Source: Primorskyibacter aestuariivivens
GTDB lineage: Bacteria; Pseudomonadota; Alphaproteobacteria; Rhodobacterales; Rhodobacteraceae
Assembly (NCBI RefSeq): GCF_028023675.1
Contig: NZ_JAQIOZ010000010.1
Location: 105,171-169,170, forward strand
Reading direction: 5' to 3'
DNA: 64,000 nucleotides
Shown: in pieces, positions 1 to 8,679 of the stretch
How positions within the stretch are numbered: position 1 is the stretch's first letter
How the letters are laid out: each line of letters opens with the position of its first letter
Made by a program: the position numbers and the translations under genes
Notes under the pieces: model-generated
What the model saw: only the letters and a program-made list of their open reading frames with translations
What the model was told of the DNA's origin: nothing
The model's database searches: none

Positions 1-2073
1 GACAAGATCATTGATGTTGTTGCAACTACCGGGATGACGGCCAAACCATGGGATGCCGAAGACGCCAGCGCAGATCAGGCCGCACATCTGAAGAAACAAA
101 AACTGTTCACTATGCTCAGTGGCGGCTTCTGGGCTGCGGGTTTTCTGTACCACATCGTCGAAACAGGATTTGAAGGCGCAATCGGTTTGTTCTCCGGTCA
201 TGGCGAAGCGCCGATGCCCATGGCTGAAGCAGGACTGTTCGCGATAGCTATCCTTTTTGGCGTCTGGCTGGTCGCACCCAAAGCATGGTCGTCGGCGCGC
301 CGGCTCTCTCCTGACATGAATCTGATAATGGTGGTGGCTGTGGCTGGTGCCATCGGGCTTGGCGAGTTTTTCGAGGCCGCAACGGTAGCCTTCTTCTTTT
401 CGCTCTCGCTGTATCTTGAAAGCTGGAGTGTCGGGCGGGCGCGCAATGCTGTCTCCGCGCTGCTCGACCTTGCACCTCCAACAGTCCGGGTGCTCGATGA
501 TGATGGTTCGGAAGCCGACGTTCCCGCTGCGGCGGTGGCTGTTGGCGCACGGTTCGTCGTACGTGGCGGGGATCGTATTCCTCTCGATGGAGAAGTTGTC
601 GACGGGGCAGGGGCCGTCGATCAGGCGCCCATCACGGGCGAGAGCGCACTGGTGCCGAAAGAAGCAGGCGATGATGTCTACGCAGGCACGATCAATGGCG
701 AGGGCACTCTGACCGTGCGGGCTACCAAGCTTGCCACTGACACGGTGTTGTCCAAGATTATCCGCATGGTAGGCGATGCCCATTCGCGCCGTGCCGAGGT
801 CGAACAATGGGTAACAAAGTTTGCCCGCATCTACACACCGGTTGTGATGGTGCTCGCCATGCTTATTGCCTTTGTCCCCCCGCTTGTCGCGGGCGGTGAC
901 TGGGGCTTCTGGTTCTACAACGCGCTGGTTCTGCTGGTCATCGCCTGCCCGTGCGCCCTGGTGATCTCCACGCCGGTCTCTATCGTCGCCTCCCTTGCCG
1001 CCTCGGCGCGCAACGGCGTGCTGATCAAGGGCGGGGCCTATGTCGAAGCGCCCGGTCGCACCACTGCACTGGCCATGGACAAGACCGGCACGATCACGAT
1101 GGGGGAACCTGAGGTTGCGGCCATATACCCGCTCGGCGGAACAACCGAGCGCGATCTGATGGCACGGGCCGTTGCCCTCGAGGCGCGCTCGTCGCATCCG
1201 CTCGCACGAGCCATCCTGGGCCGGGCGGAACAGGATGGGATGCAAGTCGTCGCCGCCGAAGATACCCGTACAGTGCCTGGACGCGGTCTTGAGGGCGAGC
1301 TTGATGGCCAATTGATCTGGTTGGGTTCGGACCGGTTTGCCGAGGAAAAGGGCCTTGGCGGGGACATCCCGACAGACCTGCGCGATCGGATCGAAGGGGC
1401 GGGGAGCACGCTGGTTGCCATAGGCGATGCCAATGGAGTGAGCGGTGTGCTGGAACTGCGCGACCGGATCCGGCCCGATGCCAAGGGGATCGTTGCTCGT
1501 CTGCATGCGCAGGGGGTCAAGAAGATCGTGATGCTTACCGGCGACAACGCGGCAACAGCAAGGGCGGTTGCCGCTGAAGTGGGGATCGACGAGGTGCGCG
1601 CCGAACTCCTGCCCGAGGACAAGGTCACCGCCATTGAGGAACTGGTGACACAGTACGGAACTGTCGCGATGATCGGGGATGGTGTGAATGATGCGCCGGC
1701 GATGGCACGCGCGCATTACGGCATCGCTATGGGAGCCGTGGGATCGGACGCCGCAATTGAAACGGCCGATATCGCGCTGATGACAGACGACATTGGCAAA
1801 GTGCCATGGCTGATCGGGCATTCCCGCCGAACCATGGCAATTATCAAGCAGAACATCGGGCTGTCTCTTGCGACCAAGGCCGCATTCGTGGTGGCAACAG
1901 CCTTCGGCATGGCCTCGATGTGGGGCGCGATCGCGGCCGATGTTGGCGTTTCCCTTCTCGTTGTCGCCAACGCCTTGCGGTTGCTGCGCGCGCGCGACAA
2001 CGACGATGAACCGCGTGGTGGCGATGAGGTTGGCGAAGAAATGGCAAAGGCGGCACTGGCGCACGGTCACTAG
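1..2073 (+). CDS. cadA: Zn/Cd/Pb-exporting P-type ATPase (5' end outside window)
   Basis: P1B-type ATPase that would pump Zn(II)/Cd(II)/Pb(II) out of the cytoplasm. The frame is open from base 1, and the 11 codons before the first ATG (base 34) read like the end of an N-terminal HMA domain, so the gene very likely starts upstream of the window. Counting from that ATG: TGES phosphatase loop at 201-204, CPC membrane metal site at 305-307, DKTGT phosphorylation site at 349-353, SSHP nucleotide motif near 386-389, GDGVND at 548-553. The last membrane region keeps the Lys and the A-D-x-G pattern typical of P1B-2 (ZntA/CadA) pumps, which argues against copper. A His-containing tail closes the protein. 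It is followed by 292 bases with no gene and a convergent regulator gene. Confidence 0.93.
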   Translation, partial: DKIIDVVATTGMTAKPWDAEDASADQAAHLKKQKLFTMLSGGFWAAGFLYHIVETGFEGAIGLFSGHGEAPMPMAEAGLFAIAILFGVWLVAPKAWSSARRLSPDMNLIMVVAVAGAIGLGEFFEAATVAFFFSLSLYLESWSVGRARNAVSALLDLAPPTVRVLDDDGSEADVPAAAVAVGARFVVRGGDRIPLDGEVVDGAGAVDQAPITGESALVPKEAGDDVYAGTINGEGTLTVRATKLATDTVLSKIIRMVGDAHSRRAEVEQWVTKFARIYTPVVMVLAMLIAFVPPLVAGGDWGFWFYNALVLLVIACPCALVISTPVSIVASLAASARNGVLIKGGAYVEAPGRTTALAMDKTGTITMGEPEVAAIYPLGGTTERDLMARAVALEARSSHPLARAILGRAEQDGMQVVAAEDTRTVPGRGLEGELDGQLIWLGSDRFAEEKGLGGDIPTDLRDRIEGAGSTLVAIGDANGVSGVLELRDRIRPDAKGIVARLHAQGVKKIVMLTGDNAATARAVAAEVGIDEVRAELLPEDKVTAIEELVTQYGTVAMIGDGVNDAPAMARAHYGIAMGAVGSDAAIETADIALMTDDIGKVPWLIGHSRRTMAIIKQNIGLSLATKAAFVVATAFGMASMWGAIAADVGVSLLVVANALRLLRARDNDDEPRGGDEVGEEMAKAALAHGH

Positions 2074-2252
2074 CAATGTGACTGGCAAGAACCAGTGGGA
2101 GCAGGCGGTTTGCAACTGTTAGATTGGATTGAACGTTGGGTGCAGACTATTGCCCCTCGGTCAATGGTGCCCTGACCGACCAAAGCGGCAAATGGTCCCG
2201 CCGTAGCTAGAGTTCGGTCTGTCTGGAACTACCGACCTTATCGTACCCTGAA

Positions 2253-2297
2253 CCGGCAAGGGCAAAAAAACCGCCAAATCCTCAAGGGTTTTGCCGG
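2253..2297. terminator. possible bidirectional terminator
   Basis: Between the convergent ATPase and ArsR genes, CCGGCAA (2253-2259) and TTGCCGG (2291-2297) can pair around a loop that contains an A-run and a T-rich stretch. The stem is short and the loop long, so this is only a weak terminator candidate. The rest of 2074-2365 shows nothing else I can identify. Confidence 0.3.
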
Positions 2298-2365
2298 GGT
2301 TTTGTCCAGACTAAGCAATTGACCTGGCATGGGGTGGGTTAGGGCAGAGCAGCAAAAAAGGTCGC

Positions 2366-2716
2366 TTATGTCCCGCGATAATTGTCACAAGCATCAACAC
2401 CTTCTGCGACCACATCGAGAAGGACGTCCACATCATTCAAAAGAGCTGTAATGCGCGGGCTGCTGATACGGTAGCGGATGAAACGTCCGTCGCGGTCGCT
2501 GGCGACAAGCCCACAATCCAGAAGACACCTGAGATGGTTGGAGACGTTTGGCTGCAATAACTTCGTGCAAGTCACAATCTCATGAACGGCCAACGGCGCT
2601 TCGCGCAAGGCGTCGAGAATCGCGAGGCGGCTTGGGTCCGCAAAACCGCGAAACAGCTTCGCTCTTCTCTCAATAGCGGTTGTCCCACTATTGCAGCAGG
2701 CGACAATTTGATCCAT
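2366..2716 (-). CDS. ArsR-family metal sensor, CmtR-like
   Basis: Winged-helix ArsR/SmtB repressor of 116 residues, predicted to release DNA on binding a soft divalent ion. The recognition region around residues 45-70 carries a C64-x3-C68 pair, and a third Cys lies near the C-terminus (C110). This is the alpha4 plus C-terminal arrangement described for CmtR Cd/Pb sensors. An extra CC pair sits at residues 7-8. I prefer the ATG at 2716; a GTG at 2728 is in frame but has no visible Shine-Dalgarno sequence. It is transcribed away from the HMA-CDF exporter, which it presumably controls through the dyad at 2715-2734. Metal specificity is inferred from cysteine spacing only. Confidence 0.88.
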   Translation of the reverse strand: MDQIVACCNSGTTAIERRAKLFRGFADPSRLAILDALREAPLAVHEIVTCTKLLQPNVSNHLRCLLDCGLVASDRDGRFIRYRISSPRITALLNDVDVLLDVVAEGVDACDNYRGT

Positions 2717-2734
2717 ATCACTACTCACTGATAT
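2715..2734. promoter_or_regulatory. operator-like dyad between ArsR gene and CDF exporter
   Basis: ATATCA and TGATAT form 6-bp arms around an 8-bp spacer, overlapping the start of the regulator gene and lying 38 bp before the exporter start. Position and AT-rich dyad fit an autoregulatory ArsR-family operator; no footprint evidence is available. Confidence 0.45.
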
Positions 2735-2772
2735 ATTATTTCTTTTCCCACTTTAGCAGGAGAACTGCGATC

Positions 2773-3621
2773 ATGGCCAACGCAGAAAGCGCGATAGCAG
2801 ATATCCCATCCTTCCGTTACCGCGTTTCCGGTATGGATTGCGCCAAGGATGCCGCCCAGATCGAGCGGGCGGCGCAATCTGCAGGTATCGCGCCTGACGC
2901 CGTGAAAGTGTCTACTGCAACGCACATAATGACTTTGACAGCTCCCGAAGCGCGCTTGCCGGAAATTGAAAAAGCCGTCGAGACAACAGGGTATGGGTTT
3001 GACCGCATCGAGAGCGACGAAGATATTCAGCAAGGTGCGGCCCATCAGGACCCTGGCTATCGCCGCGCGCTCTGGATCGTTGTGATCCTGAATGTTGGTT
3101 ATGGCGTTCTTGAAATGATCGGCGGGTTCATTGCCGGGTCACAGGCCGTGAAGGCCGACGCGTTGGATTTCATTGGCGACGGCGCAATCACCTTCCTCGG
3201 CCTGTTGGCCATCGGCTGGAGCCTCGCTTGGCGAGCGCGGTCGGCCCTGATCCAGGGCATCTTCCTCGGCCTGCTTGGTCTTGGAGTCTTTGGCACGACC
3301 ATCATAAGGGCATTCGAGCCGACAACCCCAGACGCCACTTTGATGGGGATTCTGGGCCTGATTGCTCTTGTGATAAATGTCATCTCCGTGCTGCCGTTGC
3401 TGCGGTACCGCAAGGGCGACGCGAACATGCGCGCTGTCTGGCTGTTCTCGCGCAACGACGCCATCGGCAACGCCGCAGTCGTTATCGCCGCCGGGCTGGT
3501 GGTTTGGCTAGGCAGCGCATGGCCCGATCTCATCGTAGCCTTCGGGATCGCCGGACTGTTCCTGCACTCGTCATGGGCGATCATCCGCGACGCGCGGGCC
3601 GATCTGAAGGCGGTGGCATGA
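2773..3621 (+). CDS. cation diffusion facilitator with N-terminal HMA domain
   Basis: Fusion of an N-terminal heavy-metal-associated fold (about residues 12-78) to a CDF-type membrane transporter, so it probably exports divalent metal in exchange for protons. The HMA region has the motif GMDCAKD, with only one Cys where CxxC is usual. The membrane part has about six hydrophobic segments, a D-x6-D pair in the second (DALDFIGD) and an N-D-x3-N pattern in the fifth. The chosen ATG at 2773 has AGGAG upstream; a longer open frame to 2680 would run through the promoter. The stop overlaps the lspA start (ATGA), so the two are translationally coupled. It diverges from the CmtR-like gene. Confidence 0.85.
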   Translation: MANAESAIADIPSFRYRVSGMDCAKDAAQIERAAQSAGIAPDAVKVSTATHIMTLTAPEARLPEIEKAVETTGYGFDRIESDEDIQQGAAHQDPGYRRALWIVVILNVGYGVLEMIGGFIAGSQAVKADALDFIGDGAITFLGLLAIGWSLAWRARSALIQGIFLGLLGLGVFGTTIIRAFEPTTPDATLMGILGLIALVINVISVLPLLRYRKGDANMRAVWLFSRNDAIGNAAVVIAAGLVVWLGSAWPDLIVAFGIAGLFLHSSWAIIRDARADLKAVA

Positions 3622-4127
3622 ACAGCCGCGTTCTCGGTGGGCTTTGCGCCATCGCCGCGTTTGGTGTTGATCAGGGCACCAAGGCTCTTGCCCTGAACTC
3701 CCCGGCGCTTGAGAACGGGGTCGAGGTTCTGCCCTTTCTCAACCTCGTGCGGGTTTTGAACGATGGGGTCAGCTTCGGTATGCTCGGCGGGGTCGTACCC
3801 TGGTGGGGTCTGGTCGCACTTGCTGCCGTGGTCGTGGCATGGCTGCTGATCTGGCTGTGGAAGGCTCCGGACAGGCTGACAGGTGCGGCGCTCGGTCTGA
3901 TCATCGGAGGCGCGCTTGGCAATATCCTTGACCGTCTGCGCTATCAGGCCGTCCCTGACTTTCTCGACTTCCATTACGGGTCATACCACTGGCCGTCCTT
4001 CAACTTGGCTGACGTGGCGATCTTTTGTGGGGCAGCATTGCTGTTCTGGGACAGCTTTCGCACCTCGAAAGTCAGGCCGGAAAATCGGGAACAAGACAAT
4101 CGCAAGGGAGATGTCACGGGGGGATAA
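3618..4127 (+). CDS. lspA: lipoprotein signal peptidase (signal peptidase II)
   Basis: Inner-membrane aspartyl protease that removes the signal peptide from diacylglyceryl-prolipoproteins. At 169 residues it has normal family length. It keeps the DQGTK block near the N-terminus, NDGVSFG, the catalytic-Asp block GNILDR, and the second catalytic Asp in FNLAD. Its ATG overlaps the CDF stop by 4 bp. lspA copies beside cadA/CDF genes are common on metal-resistance elements, so this is probably an accessory copy rather than the housekeeping gene. Whether it has a special lipoprotein client here is not visible. Confidence 0.93.
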   Translation: MNSRVLGGLCAIAAFGVDQGTKALALNSPALENGVEVLPFLNLVRVLNDGVSFGMLGGVVPWWGLVALAAVVVAWLLIWLWKAPDRLTGAALGLIIGGALGNILDRLRYQAVPDFLDFHYGSYHWPSFNLADVAIFCGAALLFWDSFRTSKVRPENREQDNRKGDVTGG

Positions 4128-4164
4128 CAGCTAACAGGCAAAGAACTTTGGGAGGGAATTCGGC

Positions 4165-4686
4165 TTGAGATTTTTGGATTGGATTGACCGTGGCATTCGC
4201 GGCATCGGCGTCGTGACTGCGTGGCTGACAGTTGTTTCGATTGCTGCTTATGGCGCGCTTCAGATGCTGGATCGCAAGCTACAACTTGGCGTGTCGAGCT
4301 ATTTGCCGGACCTGTCCACGTCACTGCTGTTCATCCTAATTTTCTTGACCTTTGGGTATACCTATCTACGCGACGGTCACGTGCGCGTTGATGTTCTTCG
4401 CAGACATTGGTCCGCGCGCCGCATTGCGTGGATCGAACTGATTGGCGGCCTTTTTGTCCTTCTGCCGCTCGCCGCCATCCTGACCTACTACGGATGGGAC
4501 GGTTTGATGCGCACCACGAAATTCGCGGAAACCCAGTTGTGGGCACAACGCATTGCCGGGGTCATCGGCCCCATCCTGCTGGCTCTTGCCGGGATGATCG
4601 TAGCCCTGCGCAACGTCGCCTTTCTGACAGGGAGACGTGCGCAAGGTGCACCGGAACAAGCAAGCGGCCTGCACAATGGTGAATGA
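4165..4686 (+). CDS. dctQ: TRAP transporter small permease (DctQ type)
   Basis: Four-helix small membrane subunit of a tripartite ATP-independent periplasmic transporter, 173 residues. It has the family's central motif of a long hydrophobic helix followed by R-D-G-H-V-R-V-D. The start is TTG at 4165 with GGAGGG about 9 bp upstream; no better ATG is available. The 3' end overlaps the large-permease gene by 11 bp. No periplasmic binding protein (DctP/TAXI) gene is adjacent, so substrate and function are open. Its place directly after lspA suggests one transcript with the metal exporter. Confidence 0.87.
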   Translation: MRFLDWIDRGIRGIGVVTAWLTVVSIAAYGALQMLDRKLQLGVSSYLPDLSTSLLFILIFLTFGYTYLRDGHVRVDVLRRHWSARRIAWIELIGGLFVLLPLAAILTYYGWDGLMRTTKFAETQLWAQRIAGVIGPILLALAGMIVALRNVAFLTGRRAQGAPEQASGLHNGE

Positions 4687-6049
4687 GGTCCTCACGATCG
4701 CCATGCTTGTCGTGATGGCCATCGGGGTCTTCAGCGGCTTTCCGGTGGCTCTGGTGCTCGCGGGGACAGGCTTCTTGGGGTTTGTCGCTGCGGTCTGGGT
4801 CGGTATCACTGATTTTCAGCATTTGGGGCTGATCTACCTGCGAGCCCGTGGTGTATTGACCAATGAATCAGTCCAATTCACCAGCGTTCCAATGCTAATA
4901 TTTCTCGGACTGATCCTGAATGCCAGCGGGGTTGCAGAAACCATGTTTCGCCTGCTGGGGCGTCTTCTGACAGGCGTTCCCGGTCGCTACGCCATTGCGA
5001 CTTTGCTGATCGGTCTCGTCCTCGCTCCAGCCGCCGGGGTGATCGGTGCTTCCGTCATAACTGTGGCATTGGTGGCTTATGCTCCGATGATGGCGTCGGG
5101 CTACGCACCGCGAACAGCGGGAGGTGCTGTTGCGGCCTCTGGTGCACTGGGTGTAGTGTTCCCGCCTGCCGTGATGCTGTTCTTCATCTCGAACGTGTTC
5201 TATCTGCGCATCGGATTGATGTATGTGGCCCTCATCGTGCCTGTGCTTCTGATGGTCATGGCCTTCGCGATCTATTTTGCCGTCACCTTGAGAAAAACGG
5301 TCGAAATCCCGCTGGACACACCCAAGACCAATCTTGTGTCAGACCTCTTGTTCGTCCTCGCGTCTGTCGCGGTCATCGCATCCATTCCGCTCAGCATCAT
5401 TCTGGGCTTTGCGACACTCACAGAGGCGGCTGGAGTAGGGGTTTTTGGCGCGCTATTGGTCGCGCTGGCGCGAAAGCGCTTGTCTTTCTCATCGTTGAAC
5501 TCTGTCACGGTGCAGACAAGCACGATGACGTCGATGGTCTTCTTCATCGTATTGGGCGCATCGGTATTCTCGCTCAGTTTCCACCTGGTCGGTGGACCGG
5601 ACGTCATCTTCGAGTGGATATCCGCATTCGATCTCACCCGGTGGGAACTGTTGGCGATCCTCCTTGGCGTGATCATCATACTTGGGTTTGTTTTTGACTG
5701 GATCGAGGTGCTGCTGGTCTTTGTACCCGTACTGATGCCGATTATTTCAGAGCTCGACTTCGCAGATCACGTCGGCTCTGCCTACTTTGCGCAGATCTGG
5801 ATCGCTGGCCTGATTGCGTTGGCCTTGCAAACGTCCTTCCTGACGCCTCCTTTCGGCTATGCCCTGTTTTTTGCTAAGATGGCGGCACCGAAGGGTATCA
5901 ACCTATCCGATATCTATCGCGGAGCGGTACCTCTTGTTGCCATTGAGATTGTATTGATCGTGGCGCTGATCTCGTTTCCTCAGCTTATCACTTGGCTGCC
6001 TGAGATGGCCCTTGGGACCGCAGATATGCCGCAGCTGATACAGCGGTGA
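4676..6049 (+). CDS. dctM: TRAP transporter large permease (DctM type)
   Basis: Large permease subunit of a TRAP transporter, 457 residues, with about 12 hydrophobic segments and the proline/glycine-rich re-entrant blocks of the DctM family (P-x-A-G-V-I-G-A-S and T-P-P-F-G-Y near the C-terminus). I place the start at ATG 4676, which overlaps the end of dctQ; an upstream frame to 4637 lies wholly inside dctQ. It works with DctQ as the membrane part of a solute:Na+ symporter that normally needs a separate extracytoplasmic binding protein, which is absent here. A 254-bp gap with a MerR-type promoter follows. Confidence 0.9.
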   Translation: MVNEVLTIAMLVVMAIGVFSGFPVALVLAGTGFLGFVAAVWVGITDFQHLGLIYLRARGVLTNESVQFTSVPMLIFLGLILNASGVAETMFRLLGRLLTGVPGRYAIATLLIGLVLAPAAGVIGASVITVALVAYAPMMASGYAPRTAGGAVAASGALGVVFPPAVMLFFISNVFYLRIGLMYVALIVPVLLMVMAFAIYFAVTLRKTVEIPLDTPKTNLVSDLLFVLASVAVIASIPLSIILGFATLTEAAGVGVFGALLVALARKRLSFSSLNSVTVQTSTMTSMVFFIVLGASVFSLSFHLVGGPDVIFEWISAFDLTRWELLAILLGVIIILGFVFDWIEVLLVFVPVLMPIISELDFADHVGSAYFAQIWIAGLIALALQTSFLTPPFGYALFFAKMAAPKGINLSDIYRGAVPLVAIEIVLIVALISFPQLITWLPEMALGTADMPQLIQR

Positions 6050-6106
6050 CAGATGTTGCATACTTTGGGTATCGGCTGTGATTGATCCTATTGGGAGCGA
6101 AATTGC

Positions 6107-6137
6107 TTGAACCTCTAGTTGCTAGAGGTTGTAGCAT
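6107..6137 (+). promoter_or_regulatory. MerR-family-type promoter P1
   Basis: A -35 TTGAAC (6107-6112) and a -10 TAGCAT (6132-6137) are separated by 19 bp instead of 17. The spacer carries the dyad ACCTCTAG-TTG-CTAGAGGT (6111-6129). Long spacer plus dyad is the hallmark of promoters activated by MerR-family metal sensors. It reads toward the CDF-like gene. The half-site matches promoter P2 near 16.1 kb. Confidence 0.7.
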
Positions 6138-6333
6138 GTGTGTTGAGCTGTGGAGGAGCTAGACTTGCGATAGCAATCTCGCCTGTTTCAAAGATCTTCT
6201 GATCGTGTCCTAGAGAGAGTGACAAGAGAAGTAGAGCGTCTCCTGCGTTGCAAGAAGAGCATCGACGCAAGGAGATCAGCGGCAGTATTTTTGGTCGAGC
6301 AGAGTGCTCGGCCGGACAAGGTTTGGCCGGTAC

Positions 6334-7248
6334 ATGAAGAGCGATAAGCAAATCGAAGTGTTCGCGGGCGTCGCCAGTTGTCAGAGGCAAGCGCGATGGA
6401 ACAAGTGGTTGTACTTGCCGATTGCCTTGGCGTTGTCTGTCGGCAGCCTTTTTTCTGGAAGCCTTGCCCTTATTGCCATCGCATTGCTCTACGCTTCGGA
6501 CGTGGTCGAGTTGTTGATGAGTTCAGCGGCGACTAGGCTGACACGACGTCAGAAAGAGGACCGCGTTGTTCTAGGATATGGGCGATTGGAAATTGCGACA
6601 GAGTTGGCGAATTGTGTTGCTGTGGTACTGCTATCCGCTTCGGTCATTTACCACGGCGTTATGCGCCTAAATTCCCCTCATCTGGCGCAAGGCTGGATCA
6701 TAGTGGTGCTCGTCTCTGTCTTGATAGGGATTGAGTTACTGGTGTTCTCGAAACCGGCACCAACATCGTGGCGCCGACGTAAAATCGGCACGTCACCGCC
6801 GCTATGGTCAGACCGTTTAGCGTTCTTGCTACCAGTTCTCGCTGGCGGCGTAGCTATTTTGTTGCTTGGTTCCGGGCGAACTGACACGATTATTGCAGTT
6901 TTATTGTCCGGCGCGCTTCTTTGGTTCGCCCTCCGCGGTATTGGGGAGGCGCTTAGATCGTCGCTGCTTGGAGCGCCATCAAACCTGGATGCGGCAGATG
7001 TTGTGCAACAAATAATTTCCGTAGAAGGGGTGCAAGATATTCATCATCTACACTTCTGGCGGCTCCCGGAACAGAGACTGGCCATCGACGCTCATGTCGT
7101 TGTCACAGTACCGAATTGGCCTAAAGCCGAAGCCATCAGGGATCACATCGAAGCAATTCTAATCCATAAGTTCGGAGTAGAACACAGCACCCTCGAGATG
7201 GAAACGCCGGACAGGGAGCTGGATTCTTGCCATGTTTACGGCACTTGA
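6334..7248 (+). CDS. CDF-family membrane protein with altered metal site
   Basis: About 304 residues, membrane part followed by a CDF-type cytoplasmic domain (HLHFWRL, HSTLE). It aligns without gaps to the second-helix motif of the CDF at 18186, but where that protein has IADALHNFSD this one has IAIALLYASD. The first Asp and the His are lost and only the last Asp remains. In the fifth helix the expected H-x3-D is P-x3-D. Canonical transport would therefore be impaired, or its specificity changed. I use the ATG at 6334; a GTG at 6304 is in frame, and neither has a strong Shine-Dalgarno. Codon use is more AT-rich than in neighbouring genes. The leader between promoter P1 and the gene is about 190 nt. 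Confidence 0.78.
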   Translation: MKSDKQIEVFAGVASCQRQARWNKWLYLPIALALSVGSLFSGSLALIAIALLYASDVVELLMSSAATRLTRRQKEDRVVLGYGRLEIATELANCVAVVLLSASVIYHGVMRLNSPHLAQGWIIVVLVSVLIGIELLVFSKPAPTSWRRRKIGTSPPLWSDRLAFLLPVLAGGVAILLLGSGRTDTIIAVLLSGALLWFALRGIGEALRSSLLGAPSNLDAADVVQQIISVEGVQDIHHLHFWRLPEQRLAIDAHVVVTVPNWPKAEAIRDHIEAILIHKFGVEHSTLEMETPDRELDSCHVYGT

Positions 7249-7378
7249 GCTTGTTGACATTCATGCACGCCCGCAGCAGTTGGAAAGTCTTTCGCTCGCT
7301 GGCAATGGTTGATCCAAAATCAACTTTTAGATACTATTGTCTTAATCAATTAGTCCGAAAAAGGGGCCGCGAGCAGTA

Positions 7379-7888
7379 ATGATTGACAGACTTCCGAGAC
7401 GCTTCTTTCTCTTGGGTGGCGTGGCGGCCTTTCTCTCGGGATGCGCCAGCAAGTTTTGCACTTACAATGGGCCAGAGGTGACGCGCGTGCGCCTCTACAA
7501 GTCGCAAAGACTGCTGGTGCTTGATGGCACGGAGGGCGTTTTGCGCACCTATCCGGTTGGCTTGGGGTTCGCGCCGGAAGGACACAAGCAATTCGAGGGC
7601 GATGGACGCACGCCTGAAGGTGCGTACACCATCGACCGCCGCAATCCGGACAGCCTGTTTCATCTGTCTGTCGGAATTTCCTATCCGAACGAGGAGGACA
7701 TCGCCTTTGCTGAAGCGCAGGGCAAATCTCCTGGCGGTGATATCTTCATCCATGGCGGTCCCCGAAAGGGCATCGACCCGATGAACAAGCGGGACTGGAC
7801 GGCTGGATGCATCTCGGTCACCGATCGGCAGGTCGAAGATGTCTATGCAATGGTGCGCGATGGGACACCTATCGAGATTTATGCCTAG
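7379..7888 (+). CDS. L,D-transpeptidase (YkuD) lipoprotein
   Basis: 169-residue exported protein with a YkuD catalytic domain, which makes 3-3 peptidoglycan cross-links or attaches proteins to peptidoglycan. The catalytic block has HGGPR followed by W-T-A-G-C-I-S-V, with the Cys as nucleophile. The N-terminus has RRFFLL followed by a lipobox ending in LSGC near residue 22, so it is probably a lipoprotein; the Arg pair could mean Tat export. It ends 32 bp before the convergent ABC permease gene. It is a single gene with no clear functional link to its metal neighbours. Confidence 0.88.
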   Translation: MIDRLPRRFFLLGGVAAFLSGCASKFCTYNGPEVTRVRLYKSQRLLVLDGTEGVLRTYPVGLGFAPEGHKQFEGDGRTPEGAYTIDRRNPDSLFHLSVGISYPNEEDIAFAEAQGKSPGGDIFIHGGPRKGIDPMNKRDWTAGCISVTDRQVEDVYAMVRDGTPIEIYA

Positions 7889-7894
7889 CAGCTT

Positions 7895-7915
7895 CTGAGA
7901 CTCACTGAAGCTCAA
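7895..7915. terminator. small hairpin between convergent genes
   Basis: AGCTTC and GAAGCT form 6-bp arms within the 32-bp gap between the transpeptidase and the ABC permease. No T-tract follows on either strand, so terminator activity is only a suggestion. Confidence 0.25.
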
Positions 7916-7920
7916 CCGGA

Positions 7921-8679
7921 TCAGGCAAATCGGCGGCGCAGCGCAACATTGATCCCTTCAATGGCGATCACCATGATGACCACTGCAATCGTCACGCTCG
8001 CCGCCTTATCGTATTGGAACGAGCGCACATAGGTCTGAATGTAGAACCCGATCCCGCCAGCCCCGACGATGCCAAGGATCAGCGACTCTCGCAGGTTCAA
8101 CTCGAACCGAAAGATCGTGTCGCGGGCCACGACCGGGGCCATTTGCGGCCAGATCGCATAGCGCAAACGCAACAATGGCCCGGCTCCGGCACTCTCCAAA
8201 GCGGCAATCGGAGCACGGGACACGCCATCAATCGCTTCGGCGTAGAATTTGGCCAGCATGCCTGTCGCGTGGAACGCCACCGCGATGATGCCGGGCAAGG
8301 GCCCCAGCCCAACCGCGCCCACCATCAACATCGCCACCAGGATCAGCGGGATCGCGCGGATAAATGCCAGAACGGTGCGGACAGGTCGGTGCACCGCTGC
8401 GGACACCATCGTCTCCGAGGCGAGAATGCCAAGCGGAACGGAAAAGAACACGGCACCGAGAGTGCCGAGGATCGCGATCCGCAGCGTCTCGGCGCTCCCC
8501 TTCCAGATCTCGTCCATAATGGTCGGATCCGGCGGGAACATGCGTCCAAAGAAATCCGCAATGCGAGGGCCTGCAGACAGTAGTCGGGACAGTTCGACAT
8601 CGGTGGTGATCAGCGACCACAGCAACACTCCGGCAACGAACAGCCCAGCCCAGAACCCGCCCAGATCGCGCGACCGCAT
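7921..8679 (-). CDS. ABC transporter permease, PhnE type
   Basis: 252-residue inner-membrane permease with about six hydrophobic segments. It has the E-S/L-x-L-G-I-V-G-A-G-G-I-G cytoplasmic loop by which such permeases contact the ATPase. It resembles the phosphonate/phosphite family (PhnE/PtxC). It is the last gene of a four-gene minus-strand operon (peroxidase, binding protein, ATPase, permease) with touching or overlapping ends. Linkage to mntR and a diheme peroxidase makes a phosphonate role doubtful. The true substrate cannot be read from the sequence. Confidence 0.85.
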   Translation of the reverse strand: MRSRDLGGFWAGLFVAGVLLWSLITTDVELSRLLSAGPRIADFFGRMFPPDPTIMDEIWKGSAETLRIAILGTLGAVFFSVPLGILASETMVSAAVHRPVRTVLAFIRAIPLILVAMLMVGAVGLGPLPGIIAVAFHATGMLAKFYAEAIDGVSRAPIAALESAGAGPLLRLRYAIWPQMAPVVARDTIFRFELNLRESLILGIVGAGGIGFYIQTYVRSFQYDKAASVTIAVVIMVIAIEGINVALRRRFA

